From contig JAJRST010000642.1 in the NCBI GenBank assembly GCA_024278645.1, forward strand, positions 1-5,336: a DNA stretch of 5,336 nt, written 5' to 3'. Positions 1 to 5,336 of this stretch are shown piece after piece. The first letter of the stretch is position 1. Each line of letters begins with the position of its first letter. The DNA comes from a bacterium (GTDB lineage Bacteria; Zhuqueibacterota; Zhuqueibacteria; Residuimicrobiales; Krinioviventaceae). The notes under the pieces were generated by a model that worked only from the letters and a program-made list of their open reading frames with translations, was not told the DNA's origin and searched no databases. The translations under genes were made by a program, and so were the position numbers.

Positions 1-332
1 AGCACCGCCTGCGGATCGATGACGCTCAGCAGTTCGATGACCAGGGCCGCGGTCGGCGCGCCGATTTTAAAGTCGATCATGGACACATTGCAGTCGCTGC
101 AATGCACGGCCGACCACACCGATCCCGTATGGATGTCCGCCTAATAGCGTTCGGCAAACACGTTCAGGTATTTGTTGAAATTGGTGAGAAGAATATATTT
201 TTGAAAGTCTTTCAGCGTCGACCCCGTGTACCTTTCCAGCATGTCGCCGGCGATTTTTTGTTTTCCTTTGTTGTGGTAGGTCAACTTGTTGCGAAGTTCG
301 CTGTAAAACATCTCGTTTATGGATTCCGACAT
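1..332 (-). pseudogene. amn: AMP nucleosidase, N-terminal part, interrupted by in-frame TAG; runs off left edge
   Basis: AMP nucleosidase hydrolyses AMP to adenine and ribose 5-phosphate in the cytoplasm. The first 63 codons (332 to 144) contain LERYTG, then KYILLTNF and a FAERY segment, which I recognise as the start of the short (about 260-residue) FCB-type enzyme of the PNP/UDP phosphorylase fold. A TAG stands at 143-141. The same frame then continues open to the edge with SMIDFKIGAPTAALVIELLS (positions 80 to 21), the family's conserved nucleoside-phosphorylase segment. Spacing between the two blocks is about what intact relatives have, so the TAG replaces roughly one residue rather than marking a gene end. 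ATG 332 is preferred over ATG 338 because GGGGA (344-340) sits 7 nt from it but only 1 nt from the other. The gene follows the radical SAM gene by 11 nt, probably in one operon. It may be a true nonsense mutation, an assembly error, or a read-through codon. Family assignment is fairly sure; the broken status is not. Confidence 0.72.
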
Positions 333-339
333 AATCATG

Positions 340-344
340 TCCCC
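340..344 (-). promoter_or_regulatory. Shine-Dalgarno site of the AMP nucleosidase gene
   Basis: GGGGA on the minus strand, overlapping the last base of the radical SAM stop codon. It lies 7 nt from ATG 332 and 1 nt from ATG 338, so it selects the inner start. The overlap suggests translational coupling of the two minus-strand genes. Confidence 0.5.
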
Positions 345-1435
345 TATTTAAAAAGTCCGATGCCATAGTTGCAATTGCGGCAAATATCTATCGAGTTTCT
401 GTCCGTCAACATTCTTTTGCGAAAGTCGTTGTAGCGTTTATTTTTCCAGATACTGTCAAAAGTCTCGCCCGCGGCCAGGTTTCCCATGGCATGCTCGCCG
501 TTTTTGTCAAAACAGCAGGGAACCACCTGCCCGTCCCAGTCGATCAACGTCGTCATCCACACGCGCGGACACACGCCCCGGCCTTGCTTGACCTTGAATT
601 CGTCCTCGTCGAGTTCGTAGCGGCGGTATTTTTCGTTTTCGGGCAGCCATTCCCGGGCTTCCTGCAGCGTCATCACCTGCGTCGTTTTGATGAGCAGGCG
701 GTCCACGCCCAAATTGCGCGCCAGTTGTTTGACCTGCGGGATTTCGTGTTCGTTGTGCTTCATCACCAGGAATTGCAGGAACAGGTAGGGCGTCTTGCTG
801 TTCGCCTTTTGTTTTGCCGCAACCAGGTTGCGTATGCCGTCCAGCACCGTGTCGAGCTGACCGAGCACGCGATATTTGGCATAGCTTTCCCGGGTCACGC
901 CGTCCAGGGAGATAATCATGCTGTCCAGGCCGCTGTCGACGACCGCCGCGCTCAGCTCCGGCGTGAAAAAATGCGCATTTGTGCTTGTGGCCACATAGAC
1001 GCCCTTGCTTTTCGCATACGAGACCATGTCGTTGAATTGCTTGTGCAGATAAGGCTCGCCCTGGTGGTAGAGGGTGATGTAGATGATCTTGTCCGCCACC
1101 TGGTCGATGAATTTTTTAAAATGCGAGAAATCCATGCGACCGTAGGGCCTTTTCATTTGCATGCTGCCGGTGATGCACAGCGGGCAGCGAAGGTTGCAGA
1201 TGTTCGTCGGTTCGATATTGACGATGGGGGGGTATCCCCAGGCGACGTTCTTTTTACTCACGCCGGAAATGATAAAGGACGCGGTGTTGATTGTCGCGTT
1301 CCACAAGCGCTTCAGCGTCAGCGCCCGGAGAACCTGCAAAACGGCGACCTCCTTGCCGATCCCCGGTTTCAGCTTGTTGATGAGATTGTCGAGCGGCGCT
1401 CGCCGTACGGTGCTCGGTTGTTTTGGTTTTTGCAT
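344..1435 (-). CDS. Radical SAM protein with C-terminal SPASM domain
   Basis: A 363-residue radical SAM enzyme. The CX3CX2C motif that binds the S-adenosylmethionine-cleaving 4Fe-4S cluster is C80-NLR-C84-PL-C87. HQGEP (124-128) fits the SAM-binding GGE-type motif and SLDG (176-179) is the usual strand-loop in this family. The C-terminal cysteines C289, C307, C308, C352 and C355 form a SPASM-type auxiliary cluster region, with WDGQVVPCC (300-308) typical of it. SPASM proteins modify peptides, proteins or other molecules; the substrate cannot be read from the sequence and no precursor peptide gene is visible beside it. The first 65 residues are a poorly conserved extension. The start at 1435 follows GGGAAGGA (1444-1437); part of that site is very close to the ATG, so the exact start is moderately sure. 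The stop is TAG, and two codons later a TGA follows in the same frame. It is probably the first gene of a minus-strand operon with the AMP nucleosidase. Confidence 0.9.
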   Translation of the reverse strand: MQKPKQPSTVRRAPLDNLINKLKPGIGKEVAVLQVLRALTLKRLWNATINTASFIISGVSKKNVAWGYPPIVNIEPTNICNLRCPLCITGSMQMKRPYGRMDFSHFKKFIDQVADKIIYITLYHQGEPYLHKQFNDMVSYAKSKGVYVATSTNAHFFTPELSAAVVDSGLDSMIISLDGVTRESYAKYRVLGQLDTVLDGIRNLVAAKQKANSKTPYLFLQFLVMKHNEHEIPQVKQLARNLGVDRLLIKTTQVMTLQEAREWLPENEKYRRYELDEDEFKVKQGRGVCPRVWMTTLIDWDGQVVPCCFDKNGEHAMGNLAAGETFDSIWKNKRYNDFRKRMLTDRNSIDICRNCNYGIGLFK

Positions 1436-1453
1436 ATCCTTCCCGGTTAAATG

Positions 1454-1483
1454 GATATAGTTTTAAATATATTAAATATGCAA
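1454..1483 (-). promoter_or_regulatory. Possible promoter of the radical SAM gene
   Basis: Reading the minus strand, TTGCAT (1483-1478) and TATATC (1459-1454) are 18 nt apart in an AT-rich tract just upstream of the ATG at 1435. The resulting leader would be only about a dozen bases, and AT-rich DNA gives such matches easily, so this is a weak call. Confidence 0.25.
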
Positions 1484-1576
1484 CGCGAAAGCAAAAGATT
1501 TGTAACTATTCAGCCTGAATTCAAAAATTTACTTTATCATAGTCTCGAAAAACACAACATATCAAGTCCAAAAGTC

Positions 1577-1677
1577 ATCGCCAAGGCGTCCCGCCCCGAA
1601 ACCGTTATTGGGCTTGTAGAGAAAAGTTGCTGATGCGTGAGATTGCCGCGCGCTCCCAGCGGGACGCCTGCGGCGAT
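1577..1677. repeat. Inverted repeat A (interlocked with B)
   Basis: The left arm 1577-1594 (ATCGCC, one base, AGGCGTCCCGC) pairs with the right arm 1659-1677 (GCGGGACGCCT, two bases, GGCGAT). That is 17 pairs with one small internal mismatch. The 64-nt gap between the arms contains the left arm of repeat B. The outer edges, AGTCAT on the left and GATCTC on the right, resemble the edges of repeat B in the opposite orientation. Confidence 0.6.
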
Positions 1678-1743
1678 CTCGGGTCAGAAGACATGATAAT
1701 TGATGGAAAAGACGCCAATAGACACGGCGGGAGCGCGCGCAAT
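1642..1743. repeat. Inverted repeat B (interlocked with A)
   Basis: The left arm 1642-1657 (ATTGCCGCGCGCTCCC) pairs with the right arm 1729-1743 (GGGAGCGCGCGCAAT): 15 pairs and one bulged base. With its flanks it reads GAGATTGC on the left and GCAATGACTTTT on the right. From memory this is the end signature of palindromic dispersed repeats found in intergenic DNA of many bacteria; I cannot confirm other copies from this window. Confidence 0.6.
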
Positions 1744-1986
1744 GACTTTTCGCTTTAACCGTTATTCTGCCAAAGTGGATGCCTGAACAGTTACAAAGAT
1801 TTCTCCCGGCGGGGACAAAACCTCATTCTAAAGGGCCTGCAGGTGGGGTAGTGTTCACTTTTTAAAAGCGGGTTCCATCTTTATCCGCCTGATGCATGAC
1901 CAGGGGGCGGCCCTTGATCAAACAGCTCGTTTTTTTCTGCCGTTGTGCCTGAAATTTCTTGCAAAAGTCGCCAAACTATCCCATCT

Positions 1987-1992
1987 TATAAT
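1987..1992 (+). promoter_or_regulatory. Possible -10 box of the Tat protein/symporter operon
   Basis: A perfect TATAAT lies 46 nt upstream of the ATG at 2039. No good -35 element sits at the usual distance: the nearest candidate, TTGCAA at 1959-1964, is 22 nt away. The site could therefore rely on an activator, or the match may be chance. Confidence 0.35.
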
Positions 1993-2038
1993 TCTTTTAT
2001 TCACTCCCGTGTTTTGTTTAACAATGTGGAGGTAAGTT

Positions 2039-2986
2039 ATGAGCGTTAATGTCGCTCGTCGTCATTTTCTGAAAAAATCGTTGTTTGCAGGCGCGGCCCT
2101 CTCCTCGAGTCTGGAAGAAAAGTTGCTGATGGCGCGGGATCGTAATTCGGCAGACAAGAAACAAAAACCCGCGAACGATTTCCCCACCGGTAAAATAGGC
2201 GATCTGGCGATCAGTCGATTGATTTGCGGCGGCAATCTGACCAGCGGCTTTGCTCACAGTCGTGACCTGATTTATGTTTCTTCTCTGCTGAAAAACTATT
2301 TTACCGACGAAAAGATTTTTGAAACCTGGCGGTTGTGCGAGGAAAACGGCGTCAATACGGCCATTCTTCGCCTGGACAACAACGTGCTGCGTCTGATCAA
2401 TCAATACTGGCATCAGGAGGGCGGTTCGATACAGTGGATTGCGCAATGCAAAATGCCGGAAAAGGATTGGAAAGCGGATATCTTGCGCGCCGTCGACAAC
2501 GGCTGCGATGCGGCTTATTTGCACGGAGGCGTCGCCGATGAGCTTGTCAAGGCCGGCAGCCTGGATGAGCTGGCTCGCGGCGTCGAGTTGATCCGCGACA
2601 ACGGCATCCCTGCCGGCGTTGCCGGACATATTCTCGATGTGCCAATGACCGTTGAAAAAGAGGCTATCCCTGTAGATTTTTATATGAAAACCCTGAACGC
2701 CAGGAACTACTGGTCCGCCGGTCCCATGCCGCGGCATGACAGCGTGTGGGCCGAGACGCCGGAGCAGACGATCGATTTTATGCAAAAAGTAACGAAACCG
2801 TGGATCGCTTACAAGGTGCTCGGCGCCGGCGCCATTCGTCCGAAAGCGGGATTCAAATACGCTTTCGAAAATGGCGCCGACCTTTTATGCGTCGGTATGT
2901 TTGACTTTCAGGTGCGGCAGGATGTGGATATTGCCGGAAAATTGTTGGCCGGCGGCCTCAAGCGTCGCCGCCCCTGGAGAGCTTGA
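2039..2986 (+). CDS. Tat-signal exported protein, aldo/keto reductase-like TIM-barrel family, function unknown
   Basis: A 315-residue protein. Residues 6-25 form a twin-arginine signal: RRHFLKK at 7-13 followed by a short hydrophobic stretch rich in Ala, Leu and Ser, with no lipobox cysteine, so a soluble protein exported folded is expected. The mature part begins near 50 with KIGDLAISRLICGGN (52-66), a first barrel strand resembling aldo/keto reductases. It continues with ETWRLCEENGVNTAI (95-109) and ends with AYKVLGAGAIRP (257-268) and ENGADLLCVGMFDFQV (277-292), typical late barrel strands. I see no clear AKR Asp-Tyr-Lys-His catalytic set, so reductase activity should not be assumed. The start is firm: GGAGG at 2028-2032, 6 nt before the ATG. 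The symporter gene follows after 50 nt with its own GGAGG site and no terminator between, so the two are probably co-transcribed. A role in handling a sugar or similar solute outside the cytoplasm is inferred only from the neighbours. Confidence 0.85.
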   Translation: MSVNVARRHFLKKSLFAGAALSSSLEEKLLMARDRNSADKKQKPANDFPTGKIGDLAISRLICGGNLTSGFAHSRDLIYVSSLLKNYFTDEKIFETWRLCEENGVNTAILRLDNNVLRLINQYWHQEGGSIQWIAQCKMPEKDWKADILRAVDNGCDAAYLHGGVADELVKAGSLDELARGVELIRDNGIPAGVAGHILDVPMTVEKEAIPVDFYMKTLNARNYWSAGPMPRHDSVWAETPEQTIDFMQKVTKPWIAYKVLGAGAIRPKAGFKYAFENGADLLCVGMFDFQVRQDVDIAGKLLAGGLKRRRPWRA

Positions 2987-3025
2987 TTGTTCTTTTAAAA
3001 ACCACAAAACAATACTCAATCGTTT

Positions 3026-3030
3026 GGAGG
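3026..3030 (+). promoter_or_regulatory. Shine-Dalgarno site fixing the symporter start
   Basis: GGAGG, 6 nt before ATG 3037. The same frame is open upstream to a TTG at 2983 that overlaps the previous stop codon, but that start has no comparable site, and the extra 18 residues do not look like family sequence. Confidence 0.75.
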
Positions 3031-3036
3031 ATTCTT

Positions 3037-4713
3037 ATGACGGAACATTTCCATTGGCTGGATACCTTGGTTTTATTCGGATACTTTTTCGGCATCACAG
3101 GATACGGATTGTGGTTGACGCGAAAAGTGAAAAGCAGCGACGGCTATTTTCGCGGGGAGAGAAAGTTCAAATGGTGGATCATGATGGGGCAGGCCTTTGG
3201 CACGGGCACGCATGCGGAGAATTTTGTCGCGCAAACCGGGGCCAGCTACCATCTCGGCTTTGCTTCCATCTGGTACCAGTGGAAGAATATGATCATTACG
3301 CCGTTTTACTGGTTCATCGCGCCCTGGTACCGGCGCAGCGAACGCACCACCGTGGGAGAGATCGTCGAGGACAGGTACGGCCGCAACCTGGCGGTCATGT
3401 ATTCGATTTTTGCCATGCTCTTTTTTATTTTCGCCCAGGGCGTCATGCTCAAGGGCGCCGGCAAGGTGATCTCCGTGGCCACCGGCAATATGATCTCTTC
3501 GGACGGCGTGGTCATCGTCATGACCGTCGCTTTTATTCTGTACAGCTTTTTCGGCGGCCTGGTGGCCTCCGCTTACGCCAATTTTATCCAGGCGATGATG
3601 ATCATCGTCCTGTCGATGATGCTCATCCCCTCCGGCATGTACGCCGTCGGCGGCATGAGCGGCATGCGCGAAACGCTGCCGCCCGACTTTTTCAAGTTGT
3701 TCAGCGCGGAAAGCGGCCTCGGGGCGTTCACCATTTTGATGCTGGCGATAAACGGCATTGTCGGCATCACCGCGCAGCCGCACATGGTATCCATGTGCGC
3801 CACCGGCAACACGGAACGCGCCGGCAGGGTCGGCCAGACTTATGGCTCCTTTGTCAAGAGACTGTGCACCATTGGCTGGGCTTTCACCGGCCTCATTGTC
3901 GCGGCACTGGTCATCCAGCGCGGATTGTCGCTGCCCGATCCCGAGATGGCTGTTGGCTACGCCAGTCGTGAGTTGCTGTGGCCCGGACTCACCGGGCTTT
4001 TGGTCGCCGCTGTGCTCGCCGCCAACATGTCCTCCTGCTCCAACTTTATGGTCAACACCGGCGCCTTGTTCACTCAAAATATTTACAAGGAATTCATCAA
4101 CCGGCATCCGGCGGACAAGCAGTTGTTGTGGCTGGGTAGGTATTCGGGACTGGCCCTGACCATTCTGGGCGTTGTTTTCGCTTTTTATGTTGACAACGTC
4201 CTGCACGCTTTTCTGTTTCTGGAAACCATCGCCGCCTTTATGGGCATTATGGTTTTTGGCGGCGTTTTGTGGAAACGCGGCAATCGATACGGCGCCTGGG
4301 CCGCAGTCGTCATCTCTTTTGTGCTTTACTATTTTTTAAACTACCAGGATACCGGGACCATTGAAATTGTCTACAAGTGGAAGCCCGATCTTTTCGGCTG
4401 GGCCATGCTCGCCGGGTTCGCCAGCTTCATTTTGGTCAGCCTGGTTACAAAGCCGGAGGATGAAGAAATGATTGAGCAGTTTTTTGATAAAATGATGCGT
4501 CTTTCGGACGCTCCTCCGGGCCCGGACGGCAAAAAGCCGCTGGCTCGTGAACACGGTCACGACCTGATTTTTCTGGATATTACGGGATGGTTGAAAAAGG
4601 AGCGCTGGCAGGGATTTTTCAAACGCTACCGCGAGGACTGGCTCGGCTTTTTGCTCGCTTGGGTATTTGTCGGCGCGCTGGTGTTCATTGCCTGGTTGAT
4701 TTTACAGCTTTAA
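3037..4713 (+). CDS. Sodium/solute symporter (SSF family), probable sugar-type permease
   Basis: A 558-residue inner-membrane protein of the solute:sodium symporter family (LeuT-like fold), expected to import a small solute using the sodium gradient. TM1 is near 8-28. A GQAFGTGTHAENFVAQTGASY-like stretch at 51-71 is the broken helix that lines the substrate and sodium sites. Further hydrophobic helices lie near 119-137, 157-178, 183-204, 229-248, 278-295, 313-330, 370-386, 391-411, 418-434 and 453-470. AANMSSCSNF (328-337) corresponds to the helix whose paired serines (S332, S333) bind sodium in vSGLT. IYKEFI followed by LGRYSG (349-370) is also typical. A charged cytoplasmic stretch at 471-533 precedes a last helix at about 535-556. 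Substrate is unknown; sugars are likeliest given the nagA-like neighbour. It is the last gene of the operon, followed by a terminator 24 nt on. Confidence 0.92.
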   Translation: MTEHFHWLDTLVLFGYFFGITGYGLWLTRKVKSSDGYFRGERKFKWWIMMGQAFGTGTHAENFVAQTGASYHLGFASIWYQWKNMIITPFYWFIAPWYRRSERTTVGEIVEDRYGRNLAVMYSIFAMLFFIFAQGVMLKGAGKVISVATGNMISSDGVVIVMTVAFILYSFFGGLVASAYANFIQAMMIIVLSMMLIPSGMYAVGGMSGMRETLPPDFFKLFSAESGLGAFTILMLAINGIVGITAQPHMVSMCATGNTERAGRVGQTYGSFVKRLCTIGWAFTGLIVAALVIQRGLSLPDPEMAVGYASRELLWPGLTGLLVAAVLAANMSSCSNFMVNTGALFTQNIYKEFINRHPADKQLLWLGRYSGLALTILGVVFAFYVDNVLHAFLFLETIAAFMGIMVFGGVLWKRGNRYGAWAAVVISFVLYYFLNYQDTGTIEIVYKWKPDLFGWAMLAGFASFILVSLVTKPEDEEMIEQFFDKMMRLSDAPPGPDGKKPLAREHGHDLIFLDITGWLKKERWQGFFKRYREDWLGFLLAWVFVGALVFIAWLILQL

Positions 4714-4736
4714 AACCAATGCGGCAATTTTAAAGA

Positions 4737-4786
4737 AAGGAGCCTCACTTTCGCGACAGTTAATGTCGCTTGGCTCCTTCTTTTTT
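4737..4786 (+). terminator. Compound rho-independent terminator after the symporter gene
   Basis: An outer stem AAGGAGCC (4737-4744) pairs perfectly with GGCTCCTT (4772-4779). Inside it a second stem GCGACA (4753-4758) pairs with TGTCGC (4764-4769) around a GTTAA loop. The run TTCTTTTTT follows immediately (4778-4786). An upstream A-rich run could extend the outer stem and allow some function on the opposite strand. Confidence 0.88.
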
Positions 4787-5029
4787 GCAAGTCACCGCGA
4801 AGGCGGCCAGCCCGACAGGAAAAATATTTGTGATCGCAGCACGTTTTCTTTTCAAAGAGGATGCGTCGCACTTGCCGCCGGGCCGCCTGACGCGGTCTGT
4901 CGAAATGAGATGTCTCTCCTTTTGGCGAAAAGCGCCAATCTTATGGAGAGTGTTCGTAATGGTTTTTAATAAAATTTAAATTGTTTTTAGACTTGTCACT
5001 CGCAATGACTTGACAATAAACGAACTTGT

Positions 5030-5034
5030 GGAGG
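5030..5034 (+). promoter_or_regulatory. Shine-Dalgarno site of the nagA-like gene, supporting a TTG start
   Basis: GGAGG, 10 nt before TTG 5045. The frame has a stop at 5006-5008 and no ATG or GTG between that stop and the TTG, and the conserved N-terminal strand starts right after it, so TTG is the only sensible start. Confidence 0.6.
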
Positions 5035-5044
5035 CATCAAACCA

Positions 5045-5336
5045 TTGACACTTGAAGGATTATTCTACCTTGACGGCAGTCCTGTCGTCATTGACATAGA
5101 AAACGATAAAATTTCGAGTATAAAACGAAGCGACTCGAAAAAAAATGATTTATATATTGCTCCCGGATTTATTGACAACCAAATAAACGGCTATGTGTCC
5201 GTGGACTTTGCTCGATCCGACTTGACGGTCGACGATGTCGCCAAAGCGACGAAGGCGCTTTGGCGCGTCGGCGTGACCACCTATATGCCGACGGTTATCA
5301 CCTCGTCAACAGAGGTCATGCTGAAGAGCTGCGCCG
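5045..5336 (+). CDS. nagA: N-acetylglucosamine-6-phosphate deacetylase-like amidohydrolase, 5' part; runs off right edge
   Basis: The first 97 codons of an amidohydrolase-superfamily enzyme. NagA removes acetate from GlcNAc-6-phosphate to give glucosamine-6-phosphate in the cytoplasm, feeding amino-sugar catabolism and cell-wall recycling. Visible here are the small N-terminal beta domain (1-37), then IAPGFIDNQINGYVSVDF (38-55), and VGVTTYMPTVITSS (75-88), which matches the NagA segment after the first barrel strand. The usual metal-binding His-X-His is replaced by Gln46-Ile-Asn48, the same substitution as in E. coli NagA (QLNG), where one metal rather than two is bound. The start is TTG at 5045. 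Only about a quarter of the protein is in the window, so a related N-acetyl-sugar deacetylase is possible. The preceding terminator suggests independent transcription. Confidence 0.82.
   Translation, partial: MTLEGLFYLDGSPVVIDIENDKISSIKRSDSKKNDLYIAPGFIDNQINGYVSVDFARSDLTVDDVAKATKALWRVGVTTYMPTVITSSTEVMLKSCA

Larger units (their letters stand above)
1499..1797. repeat. Outer inverted repeat pair enclosing the repeat cluster
   Basis: TTTGTAACTATTCAG at 1499-1513 is matched on the opposite strand by 1783-1797, which reads TTTGTAACTGTTCAG: 14 of 15 positions are identical. The arms are 269 nt apart and bracket both inner inverted repeats. They could mark the ends of a small non-autonomous element or be two copies of a dispersed repeat in opposite orientation. 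No transposase frame lies between them. Confidence 0.6.
1436..2038. other. Divergent intergenic region rich in inverted repeats, no gene seen
   Basis: About 600 nt separate the minus-strand radical SAM gene from the plus-strand Tat-protein gene. The first 60 nt are very AT-rich and probably carry the minus-strand promoter. From 1499 to 1797 lies a cluster of inverted repeats, described separately. The stretch 1800-1960 shows only weak features: a CCTGCAGG palindrome near 1837, and 7-bp arms AAGGGCC and GGCCCTT some 75 nt apart. The last 80 nt hold a TATAAT box and the ribosome binding site of the next gene. A 60-codon open frame at 1451-1633 has no ribosome binding site and crosses repeat arms, so I do not call it a gene. 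Confidence 0.7.
4714..5044. other. Intergenic region between symporter and nagA-like gene
   Basis: A 331-nt non-coding stretch. It holds the terminator at 4737-4786. Further on is a small hairpin, TTGGCG and CGCCAA around a 5-nt loop (4922-4938). A short AT-rich tract follows (4965-4990), then an imperfect dyad TTGTCA-N12-TGACAA (4993-5016) just before the next ribosome binding site. Two overlapping frames of about 68 codons (starting 4763 and 4770) begin inside the terminator hairpin, lack ribosome binding sites and show no recognisable protein features. Confidence 0.65.

Noticed and set aside
491..1450. 319-codon open frame on the plus strand
   Set aside because: It is antisense to the radical SAM gene, which carries all family motifs; the translation has no recognisable features and reflects third-position G+C bias.
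1451..1633. 60-codon frame considered as a peptide substrate for the radical SAM enzyme
   Set aside because: No ribosome binding site at either ATG, no leader/core pattern, and its 3' third runs through repeat arms; better explained as non-coding.
1571..1760. Repeat cluster considered as a CRISPR array or toxin-antitoxin RNA
   Set aside because: No regularly spaced direct repeats with unique spacers and no cas genes; the repeats are inverted pairs.
2018..2785. 255-codon minus-strand frame
   Set aside because: Antisense to the Tat-signal gene, which has a firm ribosome binding site and signal peptide.
2871..3971. 366-codon plus-strand frame overlapping two genes
   Set aside because: Lies in another frame across the end of the Tat-protein gene and most of the symporter gene; Arg/His-rich with no motifs and no ribosome binding site.
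3073..4206. 377-codon open frame on the minus strand
   Set aside because: Antisense to the symporter gene; low-complexity His/Gly/Asp-rich translation typical of a shadow frame.
4763..4979. Two overlapping frames of about 68 codons after the symporter
   Set aside because: Both start inside the terminator hairpin or its T-run, without ribosome binding sites or protein-like composition.
5010..5015. Perfect TTGACA considered as a -35 box for the nagA-like gene
   Set aside because: The matching -10 would fall on the ribosome binding site at about 5033-5038, where the sequence is GGCATC.

Overview
This is a chromosomal fragment of about 52% G+C from a bacterium that is probably a member of the FCB group or a related uncultured lineage. 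Calditrichota-like is my best guess, made from gene content and gene style only, with no search behind it. The supporting signs are a short AMP nucleosidase of the Bacteroidota/FCB type, a Tat-dependent exported aldo/keto-reductase-like protein next to a sodium/solute symporter, and strong GGAGG ribosome binding sites.

Layout. Positions 1-1435 hold a minus-strand pair: a radical SAM/SPASM protein (1435-344) and, 11 nt downstream of it, an AMP nucleosidase gene (from 332, running off the left edge). The nucleosidase frame is interrupted by an in-frame TAG after 63 codons, and the homology continues in the same frame on the other side. Positions 1436-2038 are a 600-nt divergent intergenic region with no convincing gene but a dense set of imperfect inverted repeats. 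Two of these interlock in A-B-A'-B' order and a third pair encloses them. Positions 2039-4713 form a plus-strand two-gene operon: a Tat-signal protein of an uncharacterised AKR-like family, then an SSF-family sodium/solute symporter, closed by a strong compound terminator at 4737-4786. Positions 4714-5044 are non-coding. From 5045 a TTG-started N-acetylglucosamine-6-phosphate deacetylase-like gene (nagA-like) runs off the right edge.

How the genes may fit together. The right half reads as a carbohydrate or amino-sugar acquisition locus: an exported protein, a sodium-driven permease, and a cytoplasmic deacetylase that would act on a phosphorylated amino sugar. The substrate is inferred from neighbours only. 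The terminator means the nagA-like gene is probably a separate transcript. The left half (radical SAM plus purine nucleotide salvage) has no obvious functional link to it.

No complete new system is demonstrable here. The items most worth following up are the amber codon inside the AMP nucleosidase and the interlocked repeat cluster at 1499-1797.
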